Source: Beta vulgaris subsp. vulgaris
Lineage: Eukaryota > Streptophyta > Magnoliopsida > Caryophyllales > Amaranthaceae
Length of the DNA stretch: 64,000 bases
Assembly (NCBI RefSeq): GCF_026745355.1
Contig: NC_079209.1
Span: 28,098,537-28,162,536, forward strand
Direction of reading: 5' to 3'
Shown: in pieces, positions 9,696-21,894 of the stretch
Layout of the letters: every line of letters begins with the position of its first letter
Position numbering within the stretch: position 1 is the stretch's first letter
Program-made: the position numbers and the translations under genes
Notes under the pieces: model-generated
The model's database searches: none
Told to the model about the DNA's origin: nothing
Seen by the model: only the letters and a program-made list of their open reading frames with translations

Positions 9696-12648
9696 GTCTG
9701 TGTAATATCCCCAAGTTTTAATATTATTTAATTAATAACTAATCGTAATTAATCAACTAAAAATGATCCAAATTTAGTAATTAAAATTTTCTAAGTTAAT
9801 TTCTAAGTTATTTTGTTTGGTAATTTTGGGTTAATGAAGCTCATAAATTAAGTTACTAAATTTAGCATCAATCTTGTAAATGATGTAGAACTTAAGGTTA
9901 AAAATTCTGATGGACCCAATGCCCAAATCCTTTGAGGCCCAAATAAAACAAAAAGGCCTAGCACTATTCTTCTCCAAAAATCAGATTACAGAAAAGGAAA
10001 GCAATAACTCCATCTTCTTCCTCCTCCATACGTGGAAGGACAAGAATGGAGATTTCTCAACAAGTCAAAAACTATCTCAGAAAATTTAATTGAGCTTTCA
10101 CTCTCTCAACCACCCTTAAACCACTGGTTTTTCTCAAAACTACTGAATTTAGCCACTTGTTTTCTTGAATGGTTTTGGTAATTTAAAATTCTGAAATTCA
10201 TCTACTGAGATAGAAGTTTCTCTATAAATAGGGAGGAATGGTTGAGTTTTAGAATCACAAAATCAACAACAACAATTCAGAAGTTTACATCAACTAAAAG
10301 AATTTGAAACAAAAGTTTTCAAATCTTTCAACTCCTCTGTTCTTTTGTTTTCGGCCACCATTACAACCACCATACAACAACCCAACAACCACCACAACTC
10401 CACTTCTCGACCACCAGCAAGAACCAACAGCCAACGCCACACCTCTTCCTCATCGTTCTCCCTGCACGACCACTCTCTCTCCTCTTTCGCGAACCGCACA
10501 ACACCCCCACACATCATCACTCGCCTCCTGTCGCCGCCTTTTTGGTCGCCCTCCGCCGCCGACCAACCGCCGACCAGTCCCCTCTCGCGCATTCCGTCGT
10601 CGCCTTGAACCCCTGCACGCCCATTCTCTCTCCTCCTTTCTTTGCCCATTATTCGCTGCTACTGCTGCTCGTATTTTCCGCCGCCGCCGACCGTTCGCGC
10701 TGCGCCACACCGCCGCGAGCTGCTGTTCGATTTCGCCGGAGCTCCGAGCTCCCTTGTCTGTCGCTCGTCCCTGCTCCAAAAGAGCAGAGGTACTTCACCC
10801 TCTCTCCTTTTATCCTTCTCTCTAAAATTATGGTTTTAAATATTTTAAGGAAAGCCTAATTACTACCTTTTACTAATTAATCTAAGTGGGCCTAAAATCT
10901 GATTTACCTTAACTAAACCAACTTGATTCATTGGTTGCTTGTTATTTATTGGACTTAAGTGGACTGTTTTGTGGGCTTAATTAAATCACTTGTGTAAATT
11001 AAACCTTTAAATACTTATGTTAATATTTATGTTAGGGGTAACTAAAAATGTTATGTTAAACTAATTACTTTCTAGATCTTATAACCTGAATTCTTTATTG
11101 AATACTAGGAACACTTAGTTTACAAAATGAGTTGGTATTTAGTTCATTAGTGGTTACTAGAATAATGATAACAATTCATGGGAAATTAGGCAAGGAATGT
11201 TATAGTAAGGTATTTTCCTTATATAGTCACTCATAATTCCAATTTGTAACTCCTTTAAATGATTATGCAATTATTAATTTATAAGCTTACAATATGACTA
11301 AATTATGAATAATACTTCTAATTTGATCTCTAAGTAATATCTATCGATTATCATGAGATAAGTATAAAGGTTGTGGATAAACTATTATAACTTCAACACA
11401 TTACGTAATAATCGTTAAATAAGGTGGACTTTATAACTTATATAAACAATAGTATAAACTAAGAATCATACTTAAAGAGCACTTATATTAATGTTTCTAT
11501 TAACTTCTAACTTATAAAAATACTCATTTTGAAACTTAAAAGAACTCGTTCCTCGGAGCTCAGTAAGGACGATATCAAGGACATAAGAAGAGGATTATTA
11601 TTATTATTCTGCAATCAAGGTAACATCTACTGCTAGTACCCGCAATTCCCTTTAAATGCTTTTATGAACATGAGAACAATGAGATTTGGTAAAAGCTTAT
11701 CAAAATGTTTATTATTGAGTTGCGGGATGATTACTATGATTTATTTGTAAGTACATTTTATGAGTTTTATGAACTGGATGGATTATCATGAGCTATGGTT
11801 ATGAAAAGATGATATGAAATGATTTTTGCTACCTAAATAATTAAGGTAGAGCTGAGATAAATGATTGATGACTATCACCTATGAATCATAAAAATTACGG
11901 AACATGATAACATAAAGTGAAAGAACTGGTTTGCTGAGCTGATTGGCGGTCGTATACGTACCGAGCTGTTTACTGGGGCACTGGCCCGTTACTGTTATTA
12001 GGGCACTGGCCCATTATTAGTGTAGGGTAATGCCCGGGACACAGGTCCTTGCACAGTGGTGCATACACATGGCTGGGAGACGTCCCAGAGCTGACTGATT
12101 TTGCAGCAACCAGAGTAAGAAAAATAAATAAAAGGATTAATGGTTTATAAAGGTAAAGCTAAATGATCGGTATTTTCGACAAATGTTTGAGTTATTCTTT
12201 CCCCCTGTTTGCAAATAAAATGAGTTGAAATGAATTTACGTTGCTAGAGTAGCTTGTTACTGAGCCTCGGCTCATAACGTTTTGTATTTATGTTTTAGGT
12301 ACTGCTGGGGACGATGGTACTGCGTAGTGGCAAGGATTACCACCTTATTAAATCATCTAGTAATAGTGCTACTTACTTGTAAGGTTGACTTAACTAGAAT
12401 GTAAGACCATATGCTTTAATATAAGTTATCGTGTTATGTCAAGTAAACGTTAACGTTGTCTACTTTATTATAATATAAGATGTCTAAGTTGTCACTATTA
12501 TATCTCTTAATGTTTAGATATGCTTTATGATTGTAGCCTTGCACCTTCCTAACCGAAGGTGCGGCAGTAATGCCTCGACTAAATAGGTATTCCGCTGCTA
12601 ATTAGATTATCTTAAATCATGAGTTAGTAGTCGGGGTGTTACAGTCTG
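9696..12648 (+). mobile_element. Solo LTR, Tekay/Del-type, 2.9 kb
   Basis: The LTR (9701-12643) starts TGTAATATCCCC and ends GGGGTGTTACA, ends typical of plant Tekay/Del chromoviruses. It is flanked by the identical 5-bp sequence GTCTG at 9696-9700 and 12644-12648. A single LTR between a perfect target duplication, with no primer site or coding beside it, is a solo LTR left by recombination between two LTRs. The GC- and Pro-codon-rich part (10300-10850) yields overlapping ORFs on both strands. These belong to the LTR leader and are not called as genes. Confidence 0.9.
10223..10230 (+). promoter_or_regulatory. TATA box of the solo LTR
   Basis: TATAAATA followed by GGG, about 520 bp into the LTR, is a canonical plant core promoter placed upstream of the GC-rich transcribed leader. 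It could still drive outward transcription, since the LTR is otherwise intact. Confidence 0.6.
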
Positions 12649-13259
12649 AAACACCCTTAATGAATTTAAATTGTCAAAATATATTAAATAATCTTTTTTC
12701 CTACTTGTCATATATACTAAACAACTTAACAATGGAATTAAACTTGAGACTTCAATTGTATATTAAATTAAGAAGATTGATTTCCTCTTCTTACATATGT
12801 GTGGAAAACTCTTATCAAAAATTGAATTGACATTATAACTTGATTAATACAATCAGAAGAAAATATATAAAAACTTGAATTTCACAGCAATAATTATACC
12901 GATAATATCTTAAAACTGATATGTTGATATTTATTTGGTAAACTTTATTGTGTAAACTAATAATATTAGTTACAATTCCACGTTTATAACTATAAAATGT
13001 TACATTATGTTTATTAATAGAGATTCAATTATTTAACTCAATAAACAAATTTTTTTCACGTGATTAGAGTATAAGCTTTCTTTTGCTTTTGTATTTTCCA
13101 ATCCAAATAAAATATTTGAATAAATATGAACAAATAACTAAAAAAAATCAACGAAACAATGATTAAGAAAACATAACAAAAAAATTATAAATGTTCGTTT
13201 GTATAAAAAAAATTGAACATTGATGAATAACTAATTGAGAAAAAATCCTTTTATGACAC
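12649..13259. other. AT-rich stretch, possibly Helitron interior
   Basis: No ORF, tandem repeat or conserved motif is recognised. It leads into the hairpin and CTAG at 13260-13286, so it may be the 3' part of a non-autonomous Helitron. Confidence 0.3.
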
Positions 13260-13287
13260 GCACGAATATCGTGCAAAAACTGCTAGT
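13260..13287 (+). mobile_element. Helitron-like 3' terminus
   Basis: A perfect 6-bp stem GCACGA/TCGTGC with loop ATA is followed by 8 bases and then CTAG and T. A short hairpin ahead of terminal CTRR, inserted next to T, is the defining 3' end of Helitrons. The 5' end (TC preceded by A) is too short to place by eye; the solo LTR at 9701 may be nested inside this element. Confidence 0.5.
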
Positions 13288-13631
13288 ATTATCTAAATTA
13301 GGGGAGGAAGTAGCACTTGAATAACATATCATTTGGAAGAGGTGGTCACCTTTTGATTAAGAAAATATATCAACTAACTAGGGATTAATTATTTTTACAC
13401 TATAGGGAATTTTAATAAAAATTTAATTCCCATTGTCAATGGATAAAGCAAGAATTACATTGTATACATCTTGCCATCAACGAGTTCTAGACTCATGGAA
13501 TAAATAGTATCATAAGTCATAACTATACTAACTTAAAACAATTACATATCCCCCGCCCCCCTGGCTGCTTCCAACCCTTGATTACCCAAATCTCTCACAT
13601 AATTGTTCTCAATAAGCAATCTTTGCATATA

Positions 13632-13871
13632 TTAAGCAACAATTTTGTACAACAAAAAATACATGATCATGGACAACAAAACAGGAAGTGCAATGAAGAA
13701 CCTCTTAGGAACGATAACGTCGCATTTATGCGATCCTTCTTCTATGATGGTCTCCAATTTAGAGAAGTTTGATTTTCTACGAGGAGTAATGATCATTGAA
13801 GGCGCTACCTCTACAAAGTTCTCCTTTATCATTTTGAATTTTGAAGGCTTAGAAAGATATGGATGCATCAT
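13632..13871 (-). CDS. Hypothetical small protein with C-terminal membrane segment
   Basis: A 79-codon frame on the minus strand ends in a hydrophobic segment (about residues 57-76, FFIALPVLLSMIMYFLLY) after a charged N-terminal half with a Lys/Arg cluster (TPRRKSNF, about residues 29-36). This resembles a tail-anchored membrane protein. I recognise no family. An overlapping plus-strand frame (13645-13908) of similar length competes with it, and neither strand shows clear splice or promoter signals. It could be chance or a fragment of a host gene. Confidence 0.25.
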   Translation of the reverse strand: MMHPYLSKPSKFKMIKENFVEVAPSMIITPRRKSNFSKLETIIEEGSHKCDVIVPKRFFIALPVLLSMIMYFLLYKIVA

Positions 13872-13908
13872 GCATGCCTATTTGTTGAAAGGAAATCCAG
13901 ATGTTTAG

Positions 13909-14661
13909 TGTGAGATATGGTATGTTAAATTATTTGTTATGTTGGGTTTAAAGAGGAGAAGGGGATTCAGATCTTCAGCCTCTTTGTTCGGTAAAATAAA
14001 AAGCTATTAGATTCTTATATATCATACATTCTCCTAAAATAGTAAAAAGATATATGCAGGTTCCGAAATTATTGTTTACAATTGGATGGTAGAGAATGCA
14101 GGTTGGCTACTAGTTGGCATCAAGCATTAGCATAGTTAAATGCTATATGATTATATGAACATAGACCATCTTCCGAAAATAATCATTGCCAAACTTGACA
14201 AGGAAAATGTGTTGTTGAGTAAAATGTGTGTATATTTTATTTCGCGAATTAAGATGCATTTTCTCATATTGTTTTAAAATAATGCATGCATATGCATTTT
14301 CTCTAATATTATATTTGGAAAAAAGAAAATTGAGGCACGTCATGGGATTCTCCATGAATTAGCTATGTTTATCTTCTAATTTTATTTACATAATAAATTT
14401 AAGGCAAAAATGGTCGCAACATCACACACCACCACCAACTTTGACTAGTAGCCAAAACACTAAAAATTATAGACTTGTGTGCAATATGTGCCAAAATGAT
14501 GCTAGAGCTCTATGTTTTTCATGGCGATGGAAAATCCTTAATTAATCAAATATTTTTTGTTTGCCATTTTCCCAATTTTCTTTTCTTTTCTTTTATTTAC
14601 CCTCTATCTTTTTATTATTTAGAAGCTCAAGTCAAGTGAGCTCCTTAATTCTTCTTTACTC
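13909..14661. other. No feature recognised
   Basis: AT-rich sequence up to the LINE target duplication. A 70-codon minus ORF at 14143-14355 is Asn/Lys/Ile-rich and is taken as chance. Confidence 0.3.
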
Positions 14662-14904
14662 TATATTTTTCATTTTTTTTTTGGAAGGTAAATGATATTA
14701 AGGCCCATCACAAAAACAATAACAACCTAAGATTGCAGAGGCAATCACACCACAGCTATCTGGACATGCCTAGATTTACAAACTTTCAATCCAACTTCTA
14801 TCTCTATTCGTAACTTTAGAACTGAGAATTTGTAAACTTCTATTTTTTACAGTAAACTTAATCTCATGTACAGTTTTTTCTATTCTTTTCACAGAATACT
14901 CCCA

Positions 14905-17900
14905 TTATGCAATGTTCCTATTCCTCCATATATGGTAGACTGTTGCAACAATCATTGCTATAACCACATCCCTTTGAATCTCCGTACCTATGTATTTGTC
15001 TCTAACCCAACGACACAGTTGAGTTAAGCTTCTGTTACACCAGTGAATACCGAGCCATCCCATAGCCCTCTCAATGGTGCAGTTGAACATAAGATTATCA
15101 ATAGACTCAGTGTCTTGTCCACAAATTGTGCAGAGATCATCATTGCAAATGTGCATCATCATCGGCCTATCTTTATTTTGAGCCTATTCTGAACAGCAAG
15201 CCAGAGTATCATTCTTTGCTTGGGTTGAGAGAATCTATGCCATACCATCTTGCGCCATTGCACTTGTACTTCTTTCCTTCTGAGTGCCTGGTAATATTTT
15301 CAGATGCTAAAAGCAGCATCTGTCATCCAAGATGCACTATTTAGTCTCTGAGTTAGATTATTTTTTGCTTCACAAATGTACTTCCAAGGCCAGCTTGAAC
15401 TATTGGGAGCCACATAGCTTTCCCAGGTAGCCTCCTGAACATAAACTTCACTCACCCATTTCACCCACAAATTGTCTTTTTTCATTGCAACATTCCACGC
15501 AAGCTTGCTGATTGCCACCAAATTCCGCTGATCTGTATTCCTAGGTCCAAAACCCCCTGTAGCCTTTGAATTACAAAGGTTGGACCATTTCATTGCCCCC
15601 GGACTTGTATCATTATGTTTCCCACTCCAAAGGAATCATCTAGAAATGTTGTTTACTTATTTCAGCCATGCTTTTGGGATGACAAAAATTTGCCCCCAAT
15701 ACACATGAATACTCTTTAACACACTATTCACTAGCTGACTCCTAGCTGCAAAGGAGAAGTGTCTAGAACTCCATATTCTCACTCTACTAACCATTTTCTC
15801 AATCATCAGCTGACAATCCCCTGCTTTCAGTTTAGTTGTTGATGTTGGTAATCCTAGGTACCTGAATGGGAGAGTGCCCAGCTTAAATCCACTAACATCA
15901 GTAACTCGTTGGATTTCTTGTGAATTCATTGCAGCAAAAAAACACTTTTGATTTGTTCTTATTGACCTCTAGCCCAGAAGCATGAGAGAACATTTCAAAC
16001 CCTTGCAACAGTGTGTCTATAGATCTGAAATCTACATTACAAAAGAGGAGCAAGTCATCCGCAAAACATAAGTGGGTTAGTTTCATGTTTTTACACCTGG
16101 TATGGTTTTTAAAAGCATCTTGTTCTCCTACAAACCTCAACACTTTGTCAAGATAGTCCATACAAAGAGCAAACAATAAAGGGGACATTGGGTCCCCCTG
16201 CCTTAACCCCCTTTGAGCTGCAAAGAAACCAGTGGGAGTCCCAGTAATCATGATAGAGAACCTTGGAATAGTCACACAAGTCCTGATTTGCTTGACAATC
16301 ATACTAGGGAAACCCATCCCTTCAAGCATCTGCTGCAAAAACTGCCAGTTAACTGTGTGATAGGCCTTCTTAAGGTCAAGCTTCATCATACAACATGGCC
16401 TAGTACCTCTTCTTTTATAAGACTTCACTAGGTCCTGATACAACATCACATTATGGACAATACTCCTCCCTGACACAAAGGCACCTTCGCTAGGAGAAAT
16501 GATATCAGTCAGCACTCTATTGAGCTTTTCACTCATAAGTTTTGTGATACATTTATATAGTACTGAGCAACAGGCAATGGGTCTGAACTCAGACACATTG
16601 GCAGGGCATTGCACTTTAGGCACCAGAGTGAGTGTGGTGACATTGATAACCCTAAGTAACTGACCAGTTTTGAAAAATTCCAGAACAGCATCAGCAACAT
16701 CATCTCCTATAATCCCCCAGCTATGTTTAAAAAAACAACTGTTCATACCATCTGTACCAGGTGCTTTATCATCTGGTATGCTAAAAATAACTCGCCTAAC
16801 ATCCTCTTTAGTAAAAGGGCAGTTCAACATTCTAACATGGTCCTCACTGAGCTTCTTACCTTTGCTCAAGAGCAAATCAAACACAGGTTGTATCTGCTTC
16901 TTTTCAGTGAATAAGGCCTTATAAAAATCAAGGAAAGCTTCATTTACCTTCTCTTGGGAATTCAACCACTCACCACCATAGTTGTAAATGGCATGCACCT
17001 TTGTATTTTCATCCCCACACTTGAGCTAAGTGAGCTTTGCTTTTTGTTGCAGCAAAGTATTCAGGTTCTTCTGGGCAAGTCTATACTTCTCCCTAGCTTC
17101 CTTTTCATTTCTGATAATGGTAACATCATTGGGGTTATCATGAAGAGCCTTCTGTACTGTATCTAATTCTTCTCTCGCCTTAATTTCATCACTCTCCACA
17201 TCTCCAAAACCCTTCAACTTTAGACTTCTAAGCTCCTTTTTCACTTCTTTTATTTTCTCCACAACTCTAAACATAGGACATCCTACTACATTCAAACTCC
17301 AAGCCCTCTGCACAGCCTCTAATGTTGCAGGATAATTACACCAACAATTGCATAATTTGAAAGGCTTTTTTTTGCTGGCTATTAGGGTTAATACACAGCA
17401 ATGCTGGAGCATGGTCAAAATTCCCTTCAGGGAGGAAAGCAACTTCAGCCAATTAATTCATAAGTGTCCATCCATGAACTATTTGCTAGCACTTTATCAA
17501 TCCTAGAGTTTACTCTAGCCAATCCTTCTTGCTTGTTATTCCAAGTAAAGTGCCTTTCAGTCGCTTTCACATCAGCAAGTCCACAGTCAGTGATACAACT
17601 TAGCATAGGAGAGATCTCACCTACTCTCACAACAGCTCCAATTCTGTCCTCCACACTAAAAAGGGCATTAAAATCTCCCATCAACACCCAAGGGCCCCTA
17701 CAGTTACTAGCAATCATTCTTAACCCAATCTAGAGCTAACCCCTGCTTAGCTGATCATTGAACCCATACACAAAAGTGCAGCAAAAACCACCATCCCCTT
17801 GTATAGGTTTGATCTCACAGTGAATATATTGGCTACTCATCATCCTAATATTCACATGAAACGATCCAGGCCACCAGCCCACTACTATTCTTCCATTGTC

Positions 17901-18094
17901 ATGACATGAATTGTTGTGAGTAAAGCACCACACTATGCATAAGTTAGTGTAAACTTGACCCATTTCAGGTGACTTTACCCTAGTCTCAAGAAGGCTGAAT
18001 AACTTAACATTATGGGAGAGGATAAACTTCTCACTTCTTGCTGTTTTACAAAGTTATTCAGCCCCCTTATGTTCCATGCTAGTATATTATCCAT
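14905..18094 (-). pseudogene. LINE ORF2: endonuclease, reverse transcriptase, zf-RVT
   Basis: The reading begins near 18094 with MDNILAWNIRGLNN, the usual start of a plant L1 endonuclease, and shows ETRV soon after. GDFN at about 17668-17679 and the block ERHFTWNN follow. The reverse transcriptase occupies 15898-16998 as one open frame of 366 codons, with PDDKAPGTDG, the fingers and palm blocks, RQGDPMSPLLF, and the catalytic FADD at about 16053-16064. Next come the L1 block LGTLPFRYLGLP (15657-15929), a linker, and a Cys-His zf-RVT motif (CTICGQDTESIDNLMFNC) near 15100. ORF2 nicks target DNA and copies element RNA. At least six frame changes split it (near 18040, 17740, 17440, 16990, 15920 and 15600), so it is dead although the catalytic residues remain. 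No RNase H domain follows. Confidence 0.85.
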
Positions 18095-18141
18095 TAGAGA
18101 TAGGGGTGACCAGCCCCTGCCCCTCTACACTCATTATCTCC

Positions 18142-19323
18142 TTACTCTTCAAAACTATCCTCAATCCTTATCCTGTCTCCTGCTACTTCATTCTCCTCAT
18201 CATCCCCACATACCTCTGCCACATCATCCAGCAAAGCATTAAATGGATTATGAACAGGCACCACATCTACCTGCACTTGTTGTGTATTCTTACCTCCCAC
18301 CTGATGGAAACCATCTTGTTCAGTTACCAACTTCTTCTGGACCCACACTTTCTTCCCAATTCACTTCCTACAATCTTCTTCATTATGCCCCACCCCAGAG
18401 CATTTCTGACAAACTATTGTTCATATTCAAGTTTCTGCTCCACCATCTTACCATGTTCATTACAGAAACTTATAGTTTCTGGTAGTTGTTGCTTCATTAA
18501 GACTTCCACCATAACCCTTGCATAACTCAGTCGATCTTTGGACTTCGTAGCCATATCCATTTTAACAGCTCTCCTAACTACTCCAGCAATTTTAAACAGA
18601 CTCCTTTCCCCCTAGTATTTTATCGGCAATCCAAGCATTTTAATCCAGATTGGCACAAGATCAACATTAGTTTTCTCCATAGGCATGTCAGGGTCCCAAA
18701 GTCTAGTTATAAGTGGTTTTTGGTCAAAAAAAATTGTAACCTTCTATTGTTACCTGTAAACTAGTTTCTACAGTAGCAAAACGAACAAGAAACACACCCT
18801 TATTAACCACCGCAATCTTATCAATCCCAAGTTTCCCCCATATCCAACGAAAAGATCCATCCATGACATTCAAAGGGGGATTTGCCCCCAAAACATGACA
18901 AATCACAGCTGAGGACCAATATTCTACTTCTTCTTGTATATCATCACCATCAATAACTATAATATTAATGATCGGGCAACTTACCTGACCTCCCTCAGCC
19001 TCATCTGCCCAGGACATTCGCCTTGTTGTCGCAGGGGCAGCATCACCACTCTTCATCACATTAAGCCAATCCGATAAGAATGCCTTCTCCTTTGATTTCT
19101 GGACACTCTCTTTCAACATTGAATCCTAAGCAATCTCCTCGTTAATCTCCTCATTAATCTCCATTTCCTCAAGCACCTCCTTCTCTTTGATAGAACTCGG
19201 AATCTTTATCGCAGCCACACCAGTCACTTCATCCACTATTTTCAGTTTCTTCCCTGGAGAAGAAGACGGGACAGATTTCGTCTTCCCCTTCTGGGAACTC
19301 TTCTTTGCACGCCTTCTTACCAT
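18142..19323 (-). pseudogene. LINE ORF1: DUF4283 and CCHC zinc knuckle
   Basis: The ATG at 19323 opens a Lys/Arg/Ser-rich N-terminus. After a stop near 19126 the frame continues (18724-19119) with SDWLNVMKSGD and the DUF4283 nucleic-acid-binding block around FRWIWGKLGIDKIAVV. Past another break a zinc knuckle is read at about 18365-18415, CQKCSGVGHNEEDC. The frame then has a stop and runs to the acidic C-terminus ending at 18142. ORF1 proteins of plant L1s bind the element RNA. ORF2 begins 48 bp downstream. The related remnant at 60404-60830 shares the VMKSG block and the DUF4283 region, so both come from the same L1 lineage. Confidence 0.8.
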
Positions 19324-19436
19324 GGCGTCAGTGCCTCATAGACCGTCGCCTATTCTTGCGCTGAGAGAGAGGGAAAAGAAGAGCTTCCGTTAGCTTTGTA
19401 ATTCCAAGCCTACATGGACACTTATATATATTTTTC

Positions 19437-20277
19437 GTTTTCAAACAACATAATCATCATCATAGTCATTGCTAGATAATGTGATTTTACTTTCTTCTTA
19501 TACTCCAACACTTTTAGAAGCTAAATTATTCAATAATTTCACACTAAATACCACAACATTAAATTGAATTTATTTTTCAATAAATGAAGAATTTAAGAAA
19601 CCATGATCCAGAGTAGAATTAGCAGGTTCATTTATAGTATTACTCAAAGTTTCATCCAAATTTCTACTATAACCGTAACTAGGTTCTTCAATTTTGGTTG
19701 TACAAATCAAATTAACAAAATTTTTAGACTTTTGAATAGTTAATTTTCTCTCTTTGTGAATTTCCACCATTTCTGATGATGGTGAAGCTTCTAAAATCAA
19801 AAGTAGTGATGTTTGTTATTTTTCTTGTTGACGCTGCCATGGAAATTTTTGGGCTTTAGAAATGGCTTTACAGACCACTTTTCACGGATTTGGTCGTAAA
19901 AACTTGGCTTGGGCTTTCTTTACTTCAGTTGTGATTCAAAATTAATGTAGAAGTTGGATTTTCTAGGTTTGTGATTAGAAAGTGTTATGAGAACAATCAG
20001 GAATGAAGATGAAGGGGTTGTGAAGTTTAGGAGAAAGATATGAATAAGATGGAGATGAAGGGTTTAAGAGGGGGTGAAAAAAGGATTCGAATGAAGAAGA
20101 AGCTTACCTGACTTACTTGACCTTCCAAATAATGAAAAAATAACATTAATTAAAGAAAAGGAGAGAAAAAGAGCGAAATAGAAAAAATAAAAATAACGAT
20201 TCCCTATTGTCAGTAGGAGAATGGAGATCTAACATCATTTGTTACACTGATTGCAATCAGGTTTATAGTTTATAGTA
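19437..20277. other. No gene called; weak minus-strand frame
   Basis: A minus-strand frame of about 76 codons (19570-19800) opens without ATG and looks like no family I know. The 5' neighbouring sequence has an ATG-led 32-codon frame that ends quickly. It might be decayed host coding sequence, but nothing supports a call. Confidence 0.25.
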
Positions 20278-20353
20278 TGTTGGCTACAAGTCGCGAATCT
20301 TGCGATATTCCCAAACCCGGTATGGGAAGGTAGTTGCCTCTACTAGGAGTAAA

Positions 20354-21383
20354 ATTGTAATTTCATCCACTTAATATAATTGAACCCTCACTTAATTTCC
20401 TCCATTTCCAGTACTTTCGCCCACAGCAACGCGTTTACTTCCTCCTCCTCCTTCTCCATCTTCTCCATCCTTATTTCTCAGTAGGTAATCCTCAAATTTA
20501 ACTGAGTGAAAATGTAATCGGCGAAAATTAATTACGTTAGATGATTTATAACAATAAACATTTAACATTTTCAGGTGAATTGGGCTTGAGAATTGCGGTT
20601 TATATTGAAGGTATTTGAAGAAGAAGTGGGAATTTAATTAGGAGGTTAGATCTGTTTAAATTTGAATCAATTTTGTCCTTGAAATGAATAAATTATAAAA
20701 TTTGGGTATATATATGTGAAGAAAATGAAAATTGGGCATAATGGAATGAGAATCAGCGTAGTAAGGTTAAAATTGAAAATTTTGGTAGGAGTTCTCGGAA
20801 TTTGGTAGTTTGTTTGTGGGTGGTTTGTTGTGGGTGGTGAATTATGGAACTTGCAATCTTAGAAAATTAGTTACAAAAAGAAATAGAACATCAAACCTCT
20901 TTCTAGAAAGATTACTACCTTTTCCTTCACATCTCAGTTTACTTGTACTGGATATGTGAGATGAAGAAATATAGCATTTTAGTGAATAATCATCTATGTT
21001 TTATAAATATTGCATTGTGCTTTAAGTTGGACATTTCATGAATTCATTGCATTATGTTTGCATTATGTTTGCACTGTATTGTAAAGCCCGTTTAACAGGG
21101 TAAGGATGTGATGTCCAAGTGTCTTCTCTTAGCTTGATAGTTTGCTTGAGCTTTGATAATCATCATTTGATGGTTGGACTCATTTAGATTGATGGAGCAT
21201 TGTTCACTAACTTCACTTAGCCTATATCTCATTGGTTCCACCATAGTCATGGAGCAGAAGTCATAATATGAGTTGAATAATTATACATTTATTTTCCTAA
21301 TATAATAAATTGTTTGGTGTCATATCATTTATATTAGAACATACTTCATATTAGAGCATACTTTTATAAATTTGAATTGATAA
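20354..21383 (+). other. MULE interior, left; exon-like leader
   Basis: Positions 20395-20480 form a pyrimidine-rich, TCCTCC-rich stretch ending CTCAG/TAGGTAA. A T/A-rich stretch then ends in TTTTCAG/GTGAATTGG at about 20575. This resembles a plant 5' leader with its first intron, perhaps captured from a host gene. No ORF follows. The rest is AT-rich without recognised content. Confidence 0.3.
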
Positions 21384-21388
21384 AGAGG

Positions 21389-21793
21389 TGTTTGGGCCCA
21401 TTAAATCCTTCCAAGGAAATCATGCCGCGTGGCACCGCCACCTAAGGATCGTGGGGCCCACCAGAATCACCCTTTGAAAAGGTATCACCAATCCCCAAGT
21501 GAGCTGTCATGTCCAGCACACCACTTTATGGAAATTCTCACCACTATAAATACCTCTTGTCCCATCAATGCAAAGGTATTGAATACTCACCTAACTAACT
21601 TGAGTTTCTCACTCTAGATTCTCTCTCTACCTCAATCATCAACTGACTTGAGCGTCGGAGGGGCGATCCCGGAACAACCCCCGGGGTAGTTTTTCTGTGT
21701 TTTGCAGGTTTCCGGTGAACTGATAACCCACTCAGCTCGGACCTAAGGACTTGTTCAGCACAGATCATTAACCTTAATTTCTAGACAGAAACA
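21389..21793 (+). repeat. 5' LTR of Tat element
   Basis: A 405-bp repeat with TGTTTGGG...AGAAACA ends. A TATA box (TATAAATA, 21545-21552) lies in the middle, followed by the transcribed part with the block CGTCGGAGGGGCGATCCCGG. The same block occurs reversed at the right end of the window. Confidence 0.95.
21545..21552 (+). promoter_or_regulatory. TATA box of Tat 5' LTR
   Basis: TATAAATA preceded by CCAC, about 155 bp into the LTR; it is repeated in the 3' LTR at about 32323. It is the likely core promoter for the gag-pol transcript. Confidence 0.65.
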
Positions 21794-21794
21794 G

Positions 21795-21815
21795 TTTGGC
21801 GCCGTCTGTGGGGAT
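21795..21815 (+). other. Primer-binding site of Tat element
   Basis: TTTGGCGCCGTCTGTGGGGA directly follows the 5' LTR. TGGCGCC...GGGGA sites of this kind are seen in plant Tat and Athila elements; the tRNA type (probably Asp) is inferred from that resemblance. Confidence 0.75.
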
Positions 21816-21894
21816 AGTACAAAAAGTTACTTCGCCACCACTTCGAAAGACTCTCTTGCTGCTCAGCAGGACTTGATCACAGTGCTAGTCAGCC

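Larger units (their letters stand above)
14662..19436 (-). mobile_element. L1-type LINE retrotransposon, degenerate
   Basis: The 10-bp TATATTTTTC occurs at 14662-14671 and again at 19427-19436. Next to the first copy is a T-run (about 14673-14682), which is the A-tail of an element on the minus strand. Between them lie ORF1 (DUF4283 plus zinc knuckle) and ORF2 (endonuclease, reverse transcriptase, zf-RVT) in the order of plant L1 elements. The length is about 4.75 kb. Both ORFs carry several frameshifts and stops, so it cannot move by itself. Confidence 0.88.

Noticed and set aside
10290..10859. Several overlapping ORFs on both strands, up to 173 codons
   Set aside because: They lie in the GC-rich leader of a solo LTR, are Pro/Arg/Ser-rich in all frames as expected from composition, and show no domain.
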